DNA of 64,000 nucleotides, from NCBI GenBank assembly GCA_944321925.1, contig CALUND010000005.1:1-64000 (forward strand). Direction: 5' to 3'. The first letter of the stretch is position 1. The number at the start of each line of letters is the position of its first letter. The notes under the pieces were generated by a model that saw nothing but the letters and a program-made list of their open reading frames with translations, was not told where the DNA came from and made no database searches. This document shows positions 1-10,870 of this stretch, in pieces. This stretch comes from an uncultured Rikenellaceae bacterium (GTDB lineage: Bacteria > Bacteroidota > Bacteroidia > Bacteroidales > Rikenellaceae). Both the position numbers and the translations under genes were made by a program.

Positions 1-204
1 GTGAAATTTACCAGATTTCTGCATAAGGATAAAAGCTAAACACTTTCATCAAATATGTACGCCGCTTGCGCGACATACAAAGATAGAAAATGTTTTTTAA
101 ACAACACTCTTCGGATGGGGTATTGTAAACACTAAAAGTATAACGAATTGTTGTAACATCTCAATACGGTGTGTTTTTTATGTGCATGGCTGTTGCCTTT
201 TATG

Positions 205-233
205 AAAAAGGGATCGACAATAGCCGATCCCTT
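205..233 (-). terminator. Intrinsic terminator after the primase-like gene
   Basis: Nine-base inverted repeat (208-216 with 225-233) enclosing an 8-base loop, followed on the minus strand by a short T run (complement of 205-209). It lies just downstream of the gene ending at 254 and fits its transcription end. Confidence 0.6.
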
Positions 234-253
234 GGAATAAATTTGTTGGGAGA

Positions 254-1180
254 TCATTTAAAGGTAATGCCATGTTTCAGGCAATAGTAGAAGAACGTAC
301 TGATTCCCACAGAGTCATGATGAGATCTGCACCAATTAAACATTTCGTCACACTCTGAACCATAATAGTCCGGATACTCCATGCTTACCAGATGAAAAAG
401 TCGTCGTCCTTCCTTTGCTCCAAACTCGCTGGCCAAAGCTTGCCCGATTGCACGCCATGCATCATAGTCCGACGTGATGTCGATCCTCAAGGTGTTTATT
501 TGTGCGATGCAGGCATAAACTCTTTCTCGTGTCTTGATGTCGACATGTGCTGATCTTTTGTCCCGGCGAGGCTCTTGGCAACCATTTAATCCCAGAAGAA
601 AGTAGGGTATTGCGTTGGGATTAAAAATCGGGTTGGGATCATAGCTTGCGACTCGTAATCGGGCAATGTCGCAGCATGAGGGATCGGCGACTAATCCGAA
701 TTGCGCCTGAAGTTCATGGACGAGTGCACGATATTGGCTTTTGTGCTTTTCTGAGTATGCAATTCGGAAGACAAGGCATAGCCCGTTGCCTCCGATGGAG
801 AGTCCGGCGTAACTCAGGCAGCAGAACGCATCAGCCAATTCTTGTTTGACGAGTTCCCATCTCCCGTTGACTTGAGGATTGTCCTTGCCGTCAATATCGA
901 TACAGATATAATGACTGTGTAGTTCGGTAAGTTTATGTTTGCCTCGGGTGTCGAAAATCCCTGAAACCGTTACGCAGGGGAGGCTGAACGTCTTTATCTT
1001 TTTGCGAATTTCAGGATCTTGTGTTTGGCGGTACCTGGTAACCTCGTCTTTGTACTCCGAACTCAGTAAAAACTCCCATAAAGGGACTGTTTTTACCGGG
1101 ATCACGTTAACCATATTCTCGAAAAGAGATACTTTGGGAGATGGAATTCCTTCGGGAATCCTAACAACGGTGTTTGTCAT
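254..1180 (-). CDS. VirE-N / PriCT-2 domain protein of a mobile element (primase-associated)
   Basis: A 308-residue protein. The first ~200 residues resemble the VirE N-terminal (BT4734-like) domain: an IDIDGKDN segment near residues 93-100 followed by a YAGLSIGGNGLCLVFRI-type strand pair, typical of a primase-like fold. Residues ~220-300 resemble PriCT-2, with the pattern YDAWRAIGQALASEFG and a C-terminal FNWCRS. Such proteins are common in Bacteroidetes integrative and mobilisable elements and are thought to act in element replication. Here the helicase/DUF3987 part often found in relatives is absent, so it is a short form. It is the last gene of the minus-strand element run, before a terminator. 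Family assignment is good; its biochemical role is inferred. Confidence 0.75.
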   Translation of the reverse strand: MTNTVVRIPEGIPSPKVSLFENMVNVIPVKTVPLWEFLLSSEYKDEVTRYRQTQDPEIRKKIKTFSLPCVTVSGIFDTRGKHKLTELHSHYICIDIDGKDNPQVNGRWELVKQELADAFCCLSYAGLSIGGNGLCLVFRIAYSEKHKSQYRALVHELQAQFGLVADPSCCDIARLRVASYDPNPIFNPNAIPYFLLGLNGCQEPRRDKRSAHVDIKTRERVYACIAQINTLRIDITSDYDAWRAIGQALASEFGAKEGRRLFHLVSMEYPDYYGSECDEMFNWCRSHHDSVGISTFFYYCLKHGITFK

Positions 1181-1278
1181 TTTCGTTTTTTTAGTTTAAT
1201 AGATTTTTTATGTTGATATTGTAAGCGAACTGCATTATTATCTCCTTGATTCATAATTTATTATTTTTTAGTTTATGC

Positions 1279-1701
1279 TCACTTCTTGCCTGCTTTCTGC
1301 TTGTTGCGTACCTTGCTTTTGTTGTTTTGTGGCTTGGGTTCTTGTTCATTACCAGCGAGAGGTTTGCTGGCAAAGCGGTCTTTCTTCCGCCTGTCGTATT
1401 TTTTTGCGTCGGCGTCAAGCAGTCGTTTCCATCCGACAAAGGATTGCATGATGCGCGACGGCGTATTCTCGGGTGGCAGTTCTCCGTAAAAGGCGTAATC
1501 TAACAGGACCTTCAAGGCCCGAAACTGAAGACGTCGAGGTATGTGCTCAATAGCCTCGAAGTAGGATATGAGAAATACAAAGCCTTCTCTCAACGGCCTT
1601 TGATGATGTTGTCCAGATTTTGAGGCTTGTTTGTTGCAGAATTCTTGTAATTCTTTTTCCGACACATTCTCTAACATGTGCCAAGGGTCATAGTTATTCA
1701 T
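1279..1701 (-). CDS. Small DUF6291-like element protein
   Basis: About 140 residues from the ATG at 1701; an upstream ATG at 1728 is possible but would overlap the previous gene. The core has a REGFVFLISYFEAIEHIP segment followed by LQFRALKVLLDYAFYGELPP, the layout of DUF6291-type proteins found in phages and integrative elements, where they sit near replication genes. The C-terminal ~45 residues are very basic and rich in Lys, Asn and Gln (RRKKDRFASKP and onward), suggesting nucleic-acid contact. No catalytic motif is visible. It lies between the HTH gene and the primase-like gene in what looks like one operon. The function is unknown. Confidence 0.65.
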   Translation of the reverse strand: MNNYDPWHMLENVSEKELQEFCNKQASKSGQHHQRPLREGFVFLISYFEAIEHIPRRLQFRALKVLLDYAFYGELPPENTPSRIMQSFVGWKRLLDADAKKYDRRKKDRFASKPLAGNEQEPKPQNNKSKVRNKQKAGKK

Positions 1702-1714
1702 AATTTTACGTATT

Positions 1715-2041
1715 TTATAATTTGACATGTTCGTTGCAATATTGTTCGATGGTTGAGGATGAACGGTGTTGCATCCATTCGAGAATCTCTTCCCGGTTGA
1801 AAAAGAGGCGACGACCGCCGTGCTCCGGTTTGTGAAACGGAATCTTGCGTTCGCAGGTGAGTTTATACACTGTGGCTGCGCTGTAGCCGGTTAGCTGCGT
1901 AACACCTTCTACGGTCAAAACCTCGTTCTCCGGAGTGCGAACCGATGCAGGGTTGCCTAGTGTGCGGTCAATGGATAGAATCTGTTTCAGTTGCCCCACT
2001 GTTAACATGGCAATTGGGGTATCATCTGTAAATGTTTTCAT
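1715..2041 (-). CDS. Excisionase-family helix-turn-helix protein
   Basis: A 108-residue protein with a MerR/excisionase-type helix-turn-helix at residues ~42-92: LTVEGVTQLTGYSAATVYKL, then a basic wing with HGGRRLFFNREEILEWM. The form and size match HTH_17 proteins that Bacteroidetes elements use as excisionase or regulator. The N-terminal 40 residues carry no recognised domain. It probably assists directionality of the adjacent integrase or controls element genes; this role is inferred from family and position. The next gene starts at 1701, or overlaps by 14 bases if the upstream ATG is used. Confidence 0.75.
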   Translation of the reverse strand: MKTFTDDTPIAMLTVGQLKQILSIDRTLGNPASVRTPENEVLTVEGVTQLTGYSAATVYKLTCERKIPFHKPEHGGRRLFFNREEILEWMQHRSSSTIEQYCNEHVKL

Positions 2042-2109
2042 CTTTTTATTTGTTTATAATAGTTTCTATCCATATTTATAATGAGCGAACTTTCTTGTGC
2101 CCGGGAATG

Positions 2110-2148
2110 AAAATACCCTCTCGAAACCGCAATTTCGAAGGGGTATTT
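2110..2148 (-). terminator. Hairpin terminator between the zinc-ribbon and HTH genes
   Basis: Left arm 2110-2125 and right arm 2133-2148 are near-perfect inverse copies of 16 bases with two mismatches, flanked by A/T runs. It lies just past the stop of the zinc-ribbon gene on the minus strand, so it likely ends that transcript and separates it from the HTH operon. Confidence 0.6.
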
Positions 2149-2168
2149 CCTGAAAATGATGAATCAGA

Positions 2169-2687
2169 CTACCGGATTTCGCCTGTATGGGTCAATAGCA
2201 AGCCTTGGGGACAGAGCTCTTCAAGGAATGGTTTGAAAATGAGTTTACAGAAATTAATGTCGTCTATCTCTGTGCTCTCAAAGAGTTTCTTGAGGGTTTT
2301 GTATATCCGGCTTATGGTTTGATCTGATGTGGCTCCGATGGCTCTTTTGATGGATTGGATGGAGAGTAATCGGCGATCCGGGATTTGCTGGAGATGTTGT
2401 TTGCAGTAATAGAACAGACAGCCGATGTAGAGCCAGTAGCGAATGTCCGCGCGTGTCCCTTGAAAAATAGTTCCAGTAAAGATTGAAGCGGTTCTCCCAC
2501 AATCGGGACATCGCAACAGCAATGGGTCTGTTTTCCTTAAAGGATTGTGAAGAACTTCGTTGCAATCGGGGCAGTAAGTGGTATGATGTTTTTTGTAGAA
2601 CGCAATTGCGGATTCTCTGTCGGGGTATGCCCTTAAGAGAGTCTGGTAGCTGAAAGGTACTTTCATAGGATGTGTTTTTTCGTGCAT
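2169..2687 (-). CDS. Stand-alone IS1595-type zinc-ribbon/HTH protein (no DDE domain)
   Basis: A 172-residue protein; ATG at 2666 is an alternative start. It matches the N-terminal half of IS1595/ISXO2 transposases: a zinc ribbon with CPDC near residue 39 and CPDCG near residue 59, then a SIFTGTIFQGTR signature, then a helical region with SIKRAIGATSDQTISRIYKTL, which looks like the DNA-binding helix-turn-helix. The catalytic DDE domain that should follow is absent; the protein ends about 60 residues later. It could be a truncated transposase or a domesticated DNA-binding protein. The intact frame and the position between integrase and excisionase-like gene favour domestication, but this is inference. 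Confidence 0.7.
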   Translation of the reverse strand: MHEKTHPMKVPFSYQTLLRAYPDRESAIAFYKKHHTTYCPDCNEVLHNPLRKTDPLLLRCPDCGRTASIFTGTIFQGTRADIRYWLYIGCLFYYCKQHLQQIPDRRLLSIQSIKRAIGATSDQTISRIYKTLKKLFESTEIDDINFCKLIFKPFLEELCPQGLLLTHTGEIR

Positions 2688-2717
2688 ATAGGATGCAGGG
2701 TTATGTAATAGCTGATT

Positions 2718-4022
2718 TTAGAGCACTTTTGCGGCTTCGTCGATTACCCGGTTGTCAAAACTGTCGAGGTAAACATTGGTGGTTTCCAGGTCGGCATGCC
2801 CGAGCATTTGCGAAATGACTTCACGCGGAACATGATTGCGCTGCAAAGTCATGGCTGCCGTATGGCGGGAGACATAACTCGTCAGGTGAAATGCGATTTG
2901 CTGCTCCTCGGCGAGCATCCGCAGGTATTTCTGATACTTGCTGTAACGTCCCCGAATGTGCATATAGAGCTTTTCGTCCGCATATCCCGATCGGGTGATG
3001 ATTGGGAGCAGATAATTATCTACGGTCGGAGAACCTGCCTGCAGGCTTTCGATCAGTTGACGGATGGCAGGCGTTATTTTGATCGAGATCGGTTTCACAT
3101 TCTTTTGTCGCTTGATCTTTTGCCGTTTATAGACAATGTAGTCTCCGTCCTCCATATGCTTGATGTGGGATGCGGAGAGCAGAGCCATGTCGACGAACGA
3201 GATCCCATAGCAATAGTAGGAAAAGAGAAACAGTTTGCGGGCATATTCGCATCGTGGATCACTGGCAGAGGCGTTTTTCAGTTTCAAGAGTTCAGAGGCG
3301 GGCAGATACCGCTTGTCGGTGGTCTCTTCGAGTTTGGAGATTTCAAATCCGCCCCGACCGAATGGATAGGTCGCCTCGGACCCGACTCCTTCGGCATTGG
3401 CTCGATTCAAAATGGCACGCAAGGCCTTGAAGTAGAATTTGCGGGTATTGCCCCGGCAGCCTCTTTTCTGGAGAAATGCGTCGAATCCCCGGACATAACG
3501 TAGATCAATATCCGAGAAAAGACGTTGATCCAGTTTCCGATCATACAGTTTCAACATATCCTGTGCCTGCTCGTAGGTTTTGGCATTGCCAAAGTGTCCG
3601 GTCGCATGCAGTTCTTCGATACGGGCCGTGAAATAGTCGTTGAATCGTCCCTGCCTGGAGGTATTGAGGAAGGCGTCCTCAAACTGATTCAACGTCCAGT
3701 CGATGCCTTCCAGTTCGAAACGTTCGATAATCTCACGGGCGCGGACCTTGAATTTGGCCAAGAGGGCGTTGTCGGCTTCTCGCTGTTTGTTTTCGGCCTT
3801 CTGTTCGGCCCCTTTCAGATTACGCAGGATGATGAATTGTTCGCCGGCCTCATCCCAATATTGGGGCAGGACGTAGAGATTGAGAGCAATGTATTTGCGC
3901 CGTTTGTCTTTGGTAACACATAGCCGGATGGCATAACGGCCATCTCGGTCTGGAATATCGCGTCGGCGAGGAAAGCGGATGGAATAGGCCATAGCATCAT
4001 GACATTTTAGTTTTATTCGCAA
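2718..4022 (-). CDS. Tyrosine recombinase / integrase (Bacteroidetes type)
   Basis: 434 residues. The N-terminal ~100 residues form an arm-binding domain, residues ~110-215 a SAM-like core-binding domain, and ~240-434 the catalytic domain. Visible active-site parts are box II TSYVSRHTAA (Arg386), box III LGHADLETTNVY (His409) and the nucleophile Tyr418. Two usual residues differ: the box I arginine position reads Tyr272 (SYYCYGISF), and the first His of HxxR reads Tyr383. The integrase of CTnDOT also lacks Arg I, so this need not mean inactivity. It is transcribed away from the tRNA-Pro fragment and is the element's likely integrase/excision recombinase. A TATATTTG-type -7 box lies at 4167-4174 on its strand. 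Confidence 0.9.
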   Translation of the reverse strand: MRIKLKCHDAMAYSIRFPRRRDIPDRDGRYAIRLCVTKDKRRKYIALNLYVLPQYWDEAGEQFIILRNLKGAEQKAENKQREADNALLAKFKVRAREIIERFELEGIDWTLNQFEDAFLNTSRQGRFNDYFTARIEELHATGHFGNAKTYEQAQDMLKLYDRKLDQRLFSDIDLRYVRGFDAFLQKRGCRGNTRKFYFKALRAILNRANAEGVGSEATYPFGRGGFEISKLEETTDKRYLPASELLKLKNASASDPRCEYARKLFLFSYYCYGISFVDMALLSASHIKHMEDGDYIVYKRQKIKRQKNVKPISIKITPAIRQLIESLQAGSPTVDNYLLPIITRSGYADEKLYMHIRGRYSKYQKYLRMLAEEQQIAFHLTSYVSRHTAAMTLQRNHVPREVISQMLGHADLETTNVYLDSFDNRVIDEAAKVL

Positions 4023-4472
4023 AGGGGGTTATCGAATAGTAATACGACAAGCGAATAAAGCTACTGTCAAAGTAGAATATCGACATCTTCTACTGAAGCA
4101 CAACCGTGATCCCTATCCAGCGAAAGGTGATACGATCCAATATTGCTGATTAGTCGTAGACTGATGCAAATATAAAAAGAGATTCGACAGATTATTCCAA
4201 TTTTAAAATTTGCTGTCAAAATATCAGAGAAAATTGCGTATAATTATCTCGTTATTATCATTTTATCTGCTTTAAATTTATTTTTAAATTGAGAGGATTA
4301 AATTTAATTTGACATAAAATCGATTGACATAATTTGCAAAATCCGTGGAACACAAATGGAACATGCGAAATCGAAATAGATCCATATAACGACAAATTGC
4401 AGGAGACAGGCTATTCGATGAATCCATTGCAAGATAAATAGTTATATTTACCTGCAAAATTGAATTTCAACC
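4023..4472. other. AT-rich attachment-arm region upstream of the integrase
   Basis: 450 bases without a gene, clearly more AT-rich than the chromosome to the right. It holds a candidate integrase promoter box (caaatata, 4167-4174, minus strand) and short direct repeats that could be integrase arm sites: TTGACATAA at 4309 and 4324 (15 bases apart), and TGGAACA at 4346 and 4357 (11 bases apart). No coding signal is visible. The arm-site role is inference. Confidence 0.5.
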
Positions 4473-4514
4473 CTGGGGGGCGAGTGGTCGCTGGTTCGAA
4501 TCCAGTCACCCCGA
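4473..4514 (+). other. att site: 3' fragment of tRNA-Pro(GGG)
   Basis: The sequence reads as the 3' half of a tRNA: anticodon loop CTGGGGG (4473-4479), anticodon-stem 3' strand GCGAG (4480-4484), variable loop TGGTC, T arm GCTGG-TTCGAAT-CCAGT (4490-4506), acceptor strand CACCCCG and discriminator A (4514). A C1-G72 acceptor and GGG anticodon indicate tRNA-Pro. Bases left of 4473 do not form the 5' anticodon stem, D arm or acceptor, so the 5' half is absent. This is what remains at one end when an element inserts in the anticodon loop and rebuilds the complete tRNA at its other end. Confidence 0.8.
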
Positions 4515-4520
4515 CACGAA

Positions 4521-4549
4521 GGCTTCCGTAGAAAACGGAGGCCTTTTTT
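4521..4549 (+). terminator. Terminator of the (split) tRNA-Pro gene
   Basis: Nine-base inverted repeat, 4521-4529 with 4535-4543 (one G-T pair), followed by six T. It lies 6 bases after the tRNA-Pro 3' end and would terminate the original tRNA transcript. Confidence 0.75.
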
Positions 4550-4680
4550 GTCGGTTTTTCAACAGGGAACGTGCTCCTAAGCAGGGTTCGGTCTCTCTCC
4601 GGTGGGCGTTCGGACCGGCATGAAAGAGGGCTTTGCGAACTCTTCTTTTCGCAGGAAGGAGTGAAAAACGGTGTCGAGAA

Positions 4681-4712
4681 GTTGGCAGATAACAAATATT
4701 AGCGTATATTTG
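4681..4712 (+). promoter_or_regulatory. Promoter for rpmB-rpmG
   Basis: GTTG (4681-4684), 20 bases, then TATATTTG (4705-4712), close to the Bacteroidetes sigma-ABfr consensus TTTG-N19-21-TAnnTTTG. The rpmB ATG follows at 4746, leaving a leader of about 25 bases. Confidence 0.65.
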
Positions 4713-4745
4713 CACTCCGCTTTATGGAAATAATTTTGATTGACA

Positions 4746-4979
4746 ATGAAAGTTTGCGAAATCACAGGCAAGGTTGCTCAGGTGGGAAACAATGTTTCGC
4801 ACTCCAACCGGAAGACCAAACGCAGATTCAATCCGAATCTTAAGATCAAGCGTTTTTGGTCGGAAGAAGAGGGCCGCTGGATTACCCTGAAGGTGTCGGC
4901 AGCCGGTATGAAAACCATTAACAAGAAGGGCCTTGCGGCAGCTTTGAAGGATGCAGCATGTGCTCAGAAAGTCTATTAA
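4746..4979 (+). CDS. rpmB: 50S ribosomal protein L28
   Basis: 77 residues beginning MKVCEITGK, followed by the family signature [20 protein letters not shown] and a C-terminal [10 protein letters not shown] segment. It is a structural protein of the large ribosomal subunit. The ATG at 4746 is chosen over an in-frame TTG at 4740 because it starts directly with the conserved N-terminus. It is the first gene of an rpmB-rpmG-DUF4295 cluster, an arrangement conserved in Bacteroidetes. It has its own promoter at 4681-4712. Confidence 0.95.
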   Translation: MKVCEITGKVAQVGNNVSHSNRKTKRRFNPNLKIKRFWSEEEGRWITLKVSAAGMKTINKKGLAAALKDAACAQKVY

Positions 4980-4993
4980 CAAGGAGGTAACAG

Positions 4994-5176
4994 ATGGCAA
5001 AGAAAGGCGTCAGAGTTCAGGTGATCCTCGAGTGCACCGAACAGCGTGAGAGTGGCGTACCGGGCATGTCTCGCTACATCACCACCAAAAACAAGAAGAA
5101 CACTCCCGACAGATTGGAGCGTAAGAAGTACAATCCGTATCTGAAAAGAGTGACCGTTCACAGAGAAATTAAATAG
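4994..5176 (+). CDS. rpmG: 50S ribosomal protein L33
   Basis: 60 residues, [20 protein letters not shown] at the start and [15 protein letters not shown] at the end, the usual L33 pattern. It starts 14 bases after rpmB stops. The gap contains AAGGAGG (4981-4987), a full Shine-Dalgarno sequence 6 bases before the ATG, which is uncommon in Bacteroidetes. The zinc-binding cysteine pairs of the C+ form of L33 are absent (only one Cys), so this is a C- form. Confidence 0.95.
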   Translation: MAKKGVRVQVILECTEQRESGVPGMSRYITTKNKKNTPDRLERKKYNPYLKRVTVHREIK

Positions 5177-5187
5177 TTTGGAAAGCC

Positions 5188-5343
5188 ATGGCAAAGAAAG
5201 TAGTCGCAACGCTTAAAACGGGTTCGGGCAAGAACTTTACGAAGTGCATTAAGATGGTGAAGTCCGAGAAGACCGGGGCATACGCATTCAAGACGGAGAT
5301 TGTCCCCAATGATCAGATCGAGGAGTTCTGGAAGAAGAAATAA
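5188..5343 (+). CDS. DUF4295-family small basic protein
   Basis: 51 residues, MAKKVVATLKTGSGKNFTK at the start and ending IEEFWKKK; very lysine-rich. It starts 11 bases after rpmG and is followed by a strong terminator, so it is the third gene of the ribosomal-protein operon. The small basic DUF4295 family is found next to rpmG throughout Bacteroidetes and is suspected to be ribosome-associated. The exact function is not known, and nothing in the sequence defines it further. Confidence 0.85.
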   Translation: MAKKVVATLKTGSGKNFTKCIKMVKSEKTGAYAFKTEIVPNDQIEEFWKKK

Positions 5344-5360
5344 TCCGATATCCCATCTTG

Positions 5361-5398
5361 ATACAAAAACGCAGGCTTTTCAGTCTGCGTTTTTGTAT
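5361..5398. terminator. Bidirectional terminator after the rpmB operon
   Basis: Perfect 14-base inverted repeat (5361-5374 with 5385-5398) with an A run on the left and a T run on the right, 17 bases after the DUF4295 stop. Confidence 0.85.
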
Positions 5399-5522
5399 GT
5401 GGTGAGGTGTATTCCTGTATTGCAAGAAGGTCCGAAATTCGGAATACTCTCCCAAAAGAACAAACCGTGTATTTTATAAGCTATTTCGGAAGATTTTTCT
5501 GAAAATTATTTTTGCCGAAATG

Positions 5523-5554
5523 TTTGCTTTTCGGTCTGTTTTCTGTTAATTTTG
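5523..5554 (+). promoter_or_regulatory. Consensus Bacteroidetes promoter for the 5737 gene
   Basis: TTTG (5523-5526), exactly 20 bases, then TAATTTTG (5547-5554): an exact match to TTTG-N19-21-TAnnTTTG. Transcription would start near 5561, giving a leader of roughly 175 bases before the ATG at 5737. The leader contains no convincing gene. Confidence 0.75.
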
Positions 5555-5736
5555 GTAATCCATATTGGAGATAACAGGGAGAGATATCTTCGAGATCGTA
5601 TGGAGGATCGGTTCGATTGCATCGAAAAACGATCCAATCTCGGCGGAGATATCTTGCGGCGTTCCCCTGAAGAATCGAAAAATAGAAGTAGGCCGCTTCC
5701 GACGCCGAGAGGTCGAACGATTAAATGCTTGGATTT

Positions 5737-6249
5737 ATGAAAAAATTACTTGTGTTGTGTGCCGCGTTGTTTACGGTTTCGATCGCTTCTGCTCAGGCAA
5801 ATTATGACTATTCGATCGGTCTGCGTCTCGGTTATGGTGCGGATATCTCGTTTAAATGGAATATGAATTCCACCAATACGCTGGAAACCCTGCTTCGTTT
5901 CCCTGAGTTCCGCGGAGTTAATGCCACCTGTTTTTATGAGTGGAACTGGGATGTGATTTGTCCGGGATTCCAGCTTTATGCCGGTCCGGGTGCTTCGCTC
6001 GGTATTATCTCCGAACATCATGGCTGGTGGACCGACAATGATACGAAGTTCCACAAACGTCATACTTTCGGAACATTTGGTCTCGGAGGTATCGTCGGGT
6101 TGCAGTATACGTTTAATATACCGCTTTCGTTGTCGATCGATTATAGTCCGATGGTTCAGATCAATATGGGCCGGACCGACTGGGTTTGCGATCGGGTGCA
6201 GACCTGGGGACTCTATGATTTTAAAATCGGTATAAGGTACTGCTTCTAA
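5737..6249 (+). CDS. Secreted beta-barrel-like protein, unknown function
   Basis: 170 residues from the ATG at 5737. A signal peptide (MKKLLVLCAALFTVSIASAQ) is cleaved after about residue 20. The rest is rich in aromatic and glycine residues in alternating patterns (YSIGLRLGYGADISF, FGLGGIVGLQYTF) and ends in IGIRYCF, typical of small Bacteroidetes outer-membrane beta-barrel proteins with a C-terminal aromatic residue. No enzyme motif is visible. An in-frame ATG four codons upstream (5725) is less likely because the signal peptide starts naturally at MKK. It is a single-gene transcript with its own promoter and terminator. Confidence 0.8.
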   Translation: MKKLLVLCAALFTVSIASAQANYDYSIGLRLGYGADISFKWNMNSTNTLETLLRFPEFRGVNATCFYEWNWDVICPGFQLYAGPGASLGIISEHHGWWTDNDTKFHKRHTFGTFGLGGIVGLQYTFNIPLSLSIDYSPMVQINMGRTDWVCDRVQTWGLYDFKIGIRYCF

Positions 6250-6268
6250 TCCGTAGTACTCTATTGGT

Positions 6269-6302
6269 AAAAGAAGGCTTTCGGTTGAAAGCCTTCTTTT
6301 AT
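6269..6302 (+). terminator. Terminator after the 5737 gene
   Basis: Perfect 14-base inverted repeat 6269-6282 / 6287-6300 with a 4-base loop and T-rich tail, 19 bases after the stop. The following ~200 bases (6303-6506) show no gene or clear signal. Confidence 0.85.
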
Positions 6303-6506
6303 TTTGTCCATGAGGGATTGCTTCGTGTGGAGACAGAGTGGATCATTGGGCTTGTGTTTTTTGTTTGAGAGGACGTATTCTTTTGGCAGATACTGCTTTG
6401 CTGTAGAGACTCCAGGGGTAAAAGGTGTATTTTGGGGGATTTCGTTGGAACCTGACGGGATTGTTTGGGCTTTTGTACCGTCCGCTTTGTGTCGCCCGAA
6501 GGATAG

Positions 6507-6540
6507 AAAAACGCCTTCGCGTATATGCGAAGGCGTTTTT
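6507..6540 (-). terminator. Terminator of the rpoBC transcript
   Basis: Perfect 14-base inverted repeat 6507-6520 / 6527-6540, 21 bases past the rpoC stop on the minus strand, with a T5 tail in that direction. Confidence 0.85.
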
Positions 6541-6561
6541 TCTACAGCGGAGATCGCTGTT

Positions 6562-10815
<4,254 letters not shown>

Positions 10816-10870
10816 ATCTTATCTTTCCTTATTTTTAAATTCGTCCTTTCTCTGGCTGTTTCTCTTGCGT

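Larger units (their letters stand above)
1..4514. mobile_element. Right end of an integrative element in tRNA-Pro(GGG)
   Basis: Five minus-strand genes (primase-like, small DUF, excisionase-like HTH, zinc-ribbon, tyrosine recombinase) are followed by an AT-rich stretch and then a 42-bp 3' fragment of tRNA-Pro that starts in the anticodon loop. The integrase is the gene nearest that fragment, as is usual for elements that insert into tRNA genes. The left part of the element and the other attachment site are outside the window, so its full length and any mobilisation or cargo genes are unknown. That it is one element is inferred from gene content, AT-richness and the broken tRNA. Confidence 0.8.

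Noticed and set aside
2169..2687. Complete IS1595-type insertion sequence
   Set aside because: No DDE domain and no terminal inverted repeats were seen around the gene.
4411..4771. Small minus-strand frames over the tRNA-Pro fragment and terminator
   Set aside because: They cross the tRNA fragment and terminator hairpin and have no protein resemblance.
5552..5807. Two small frames in the leader of the 5737 gene
   Set aside because: They run into the signal-peptide coding region in other frames and have no recognisable features; a non-coding leader is simpler.
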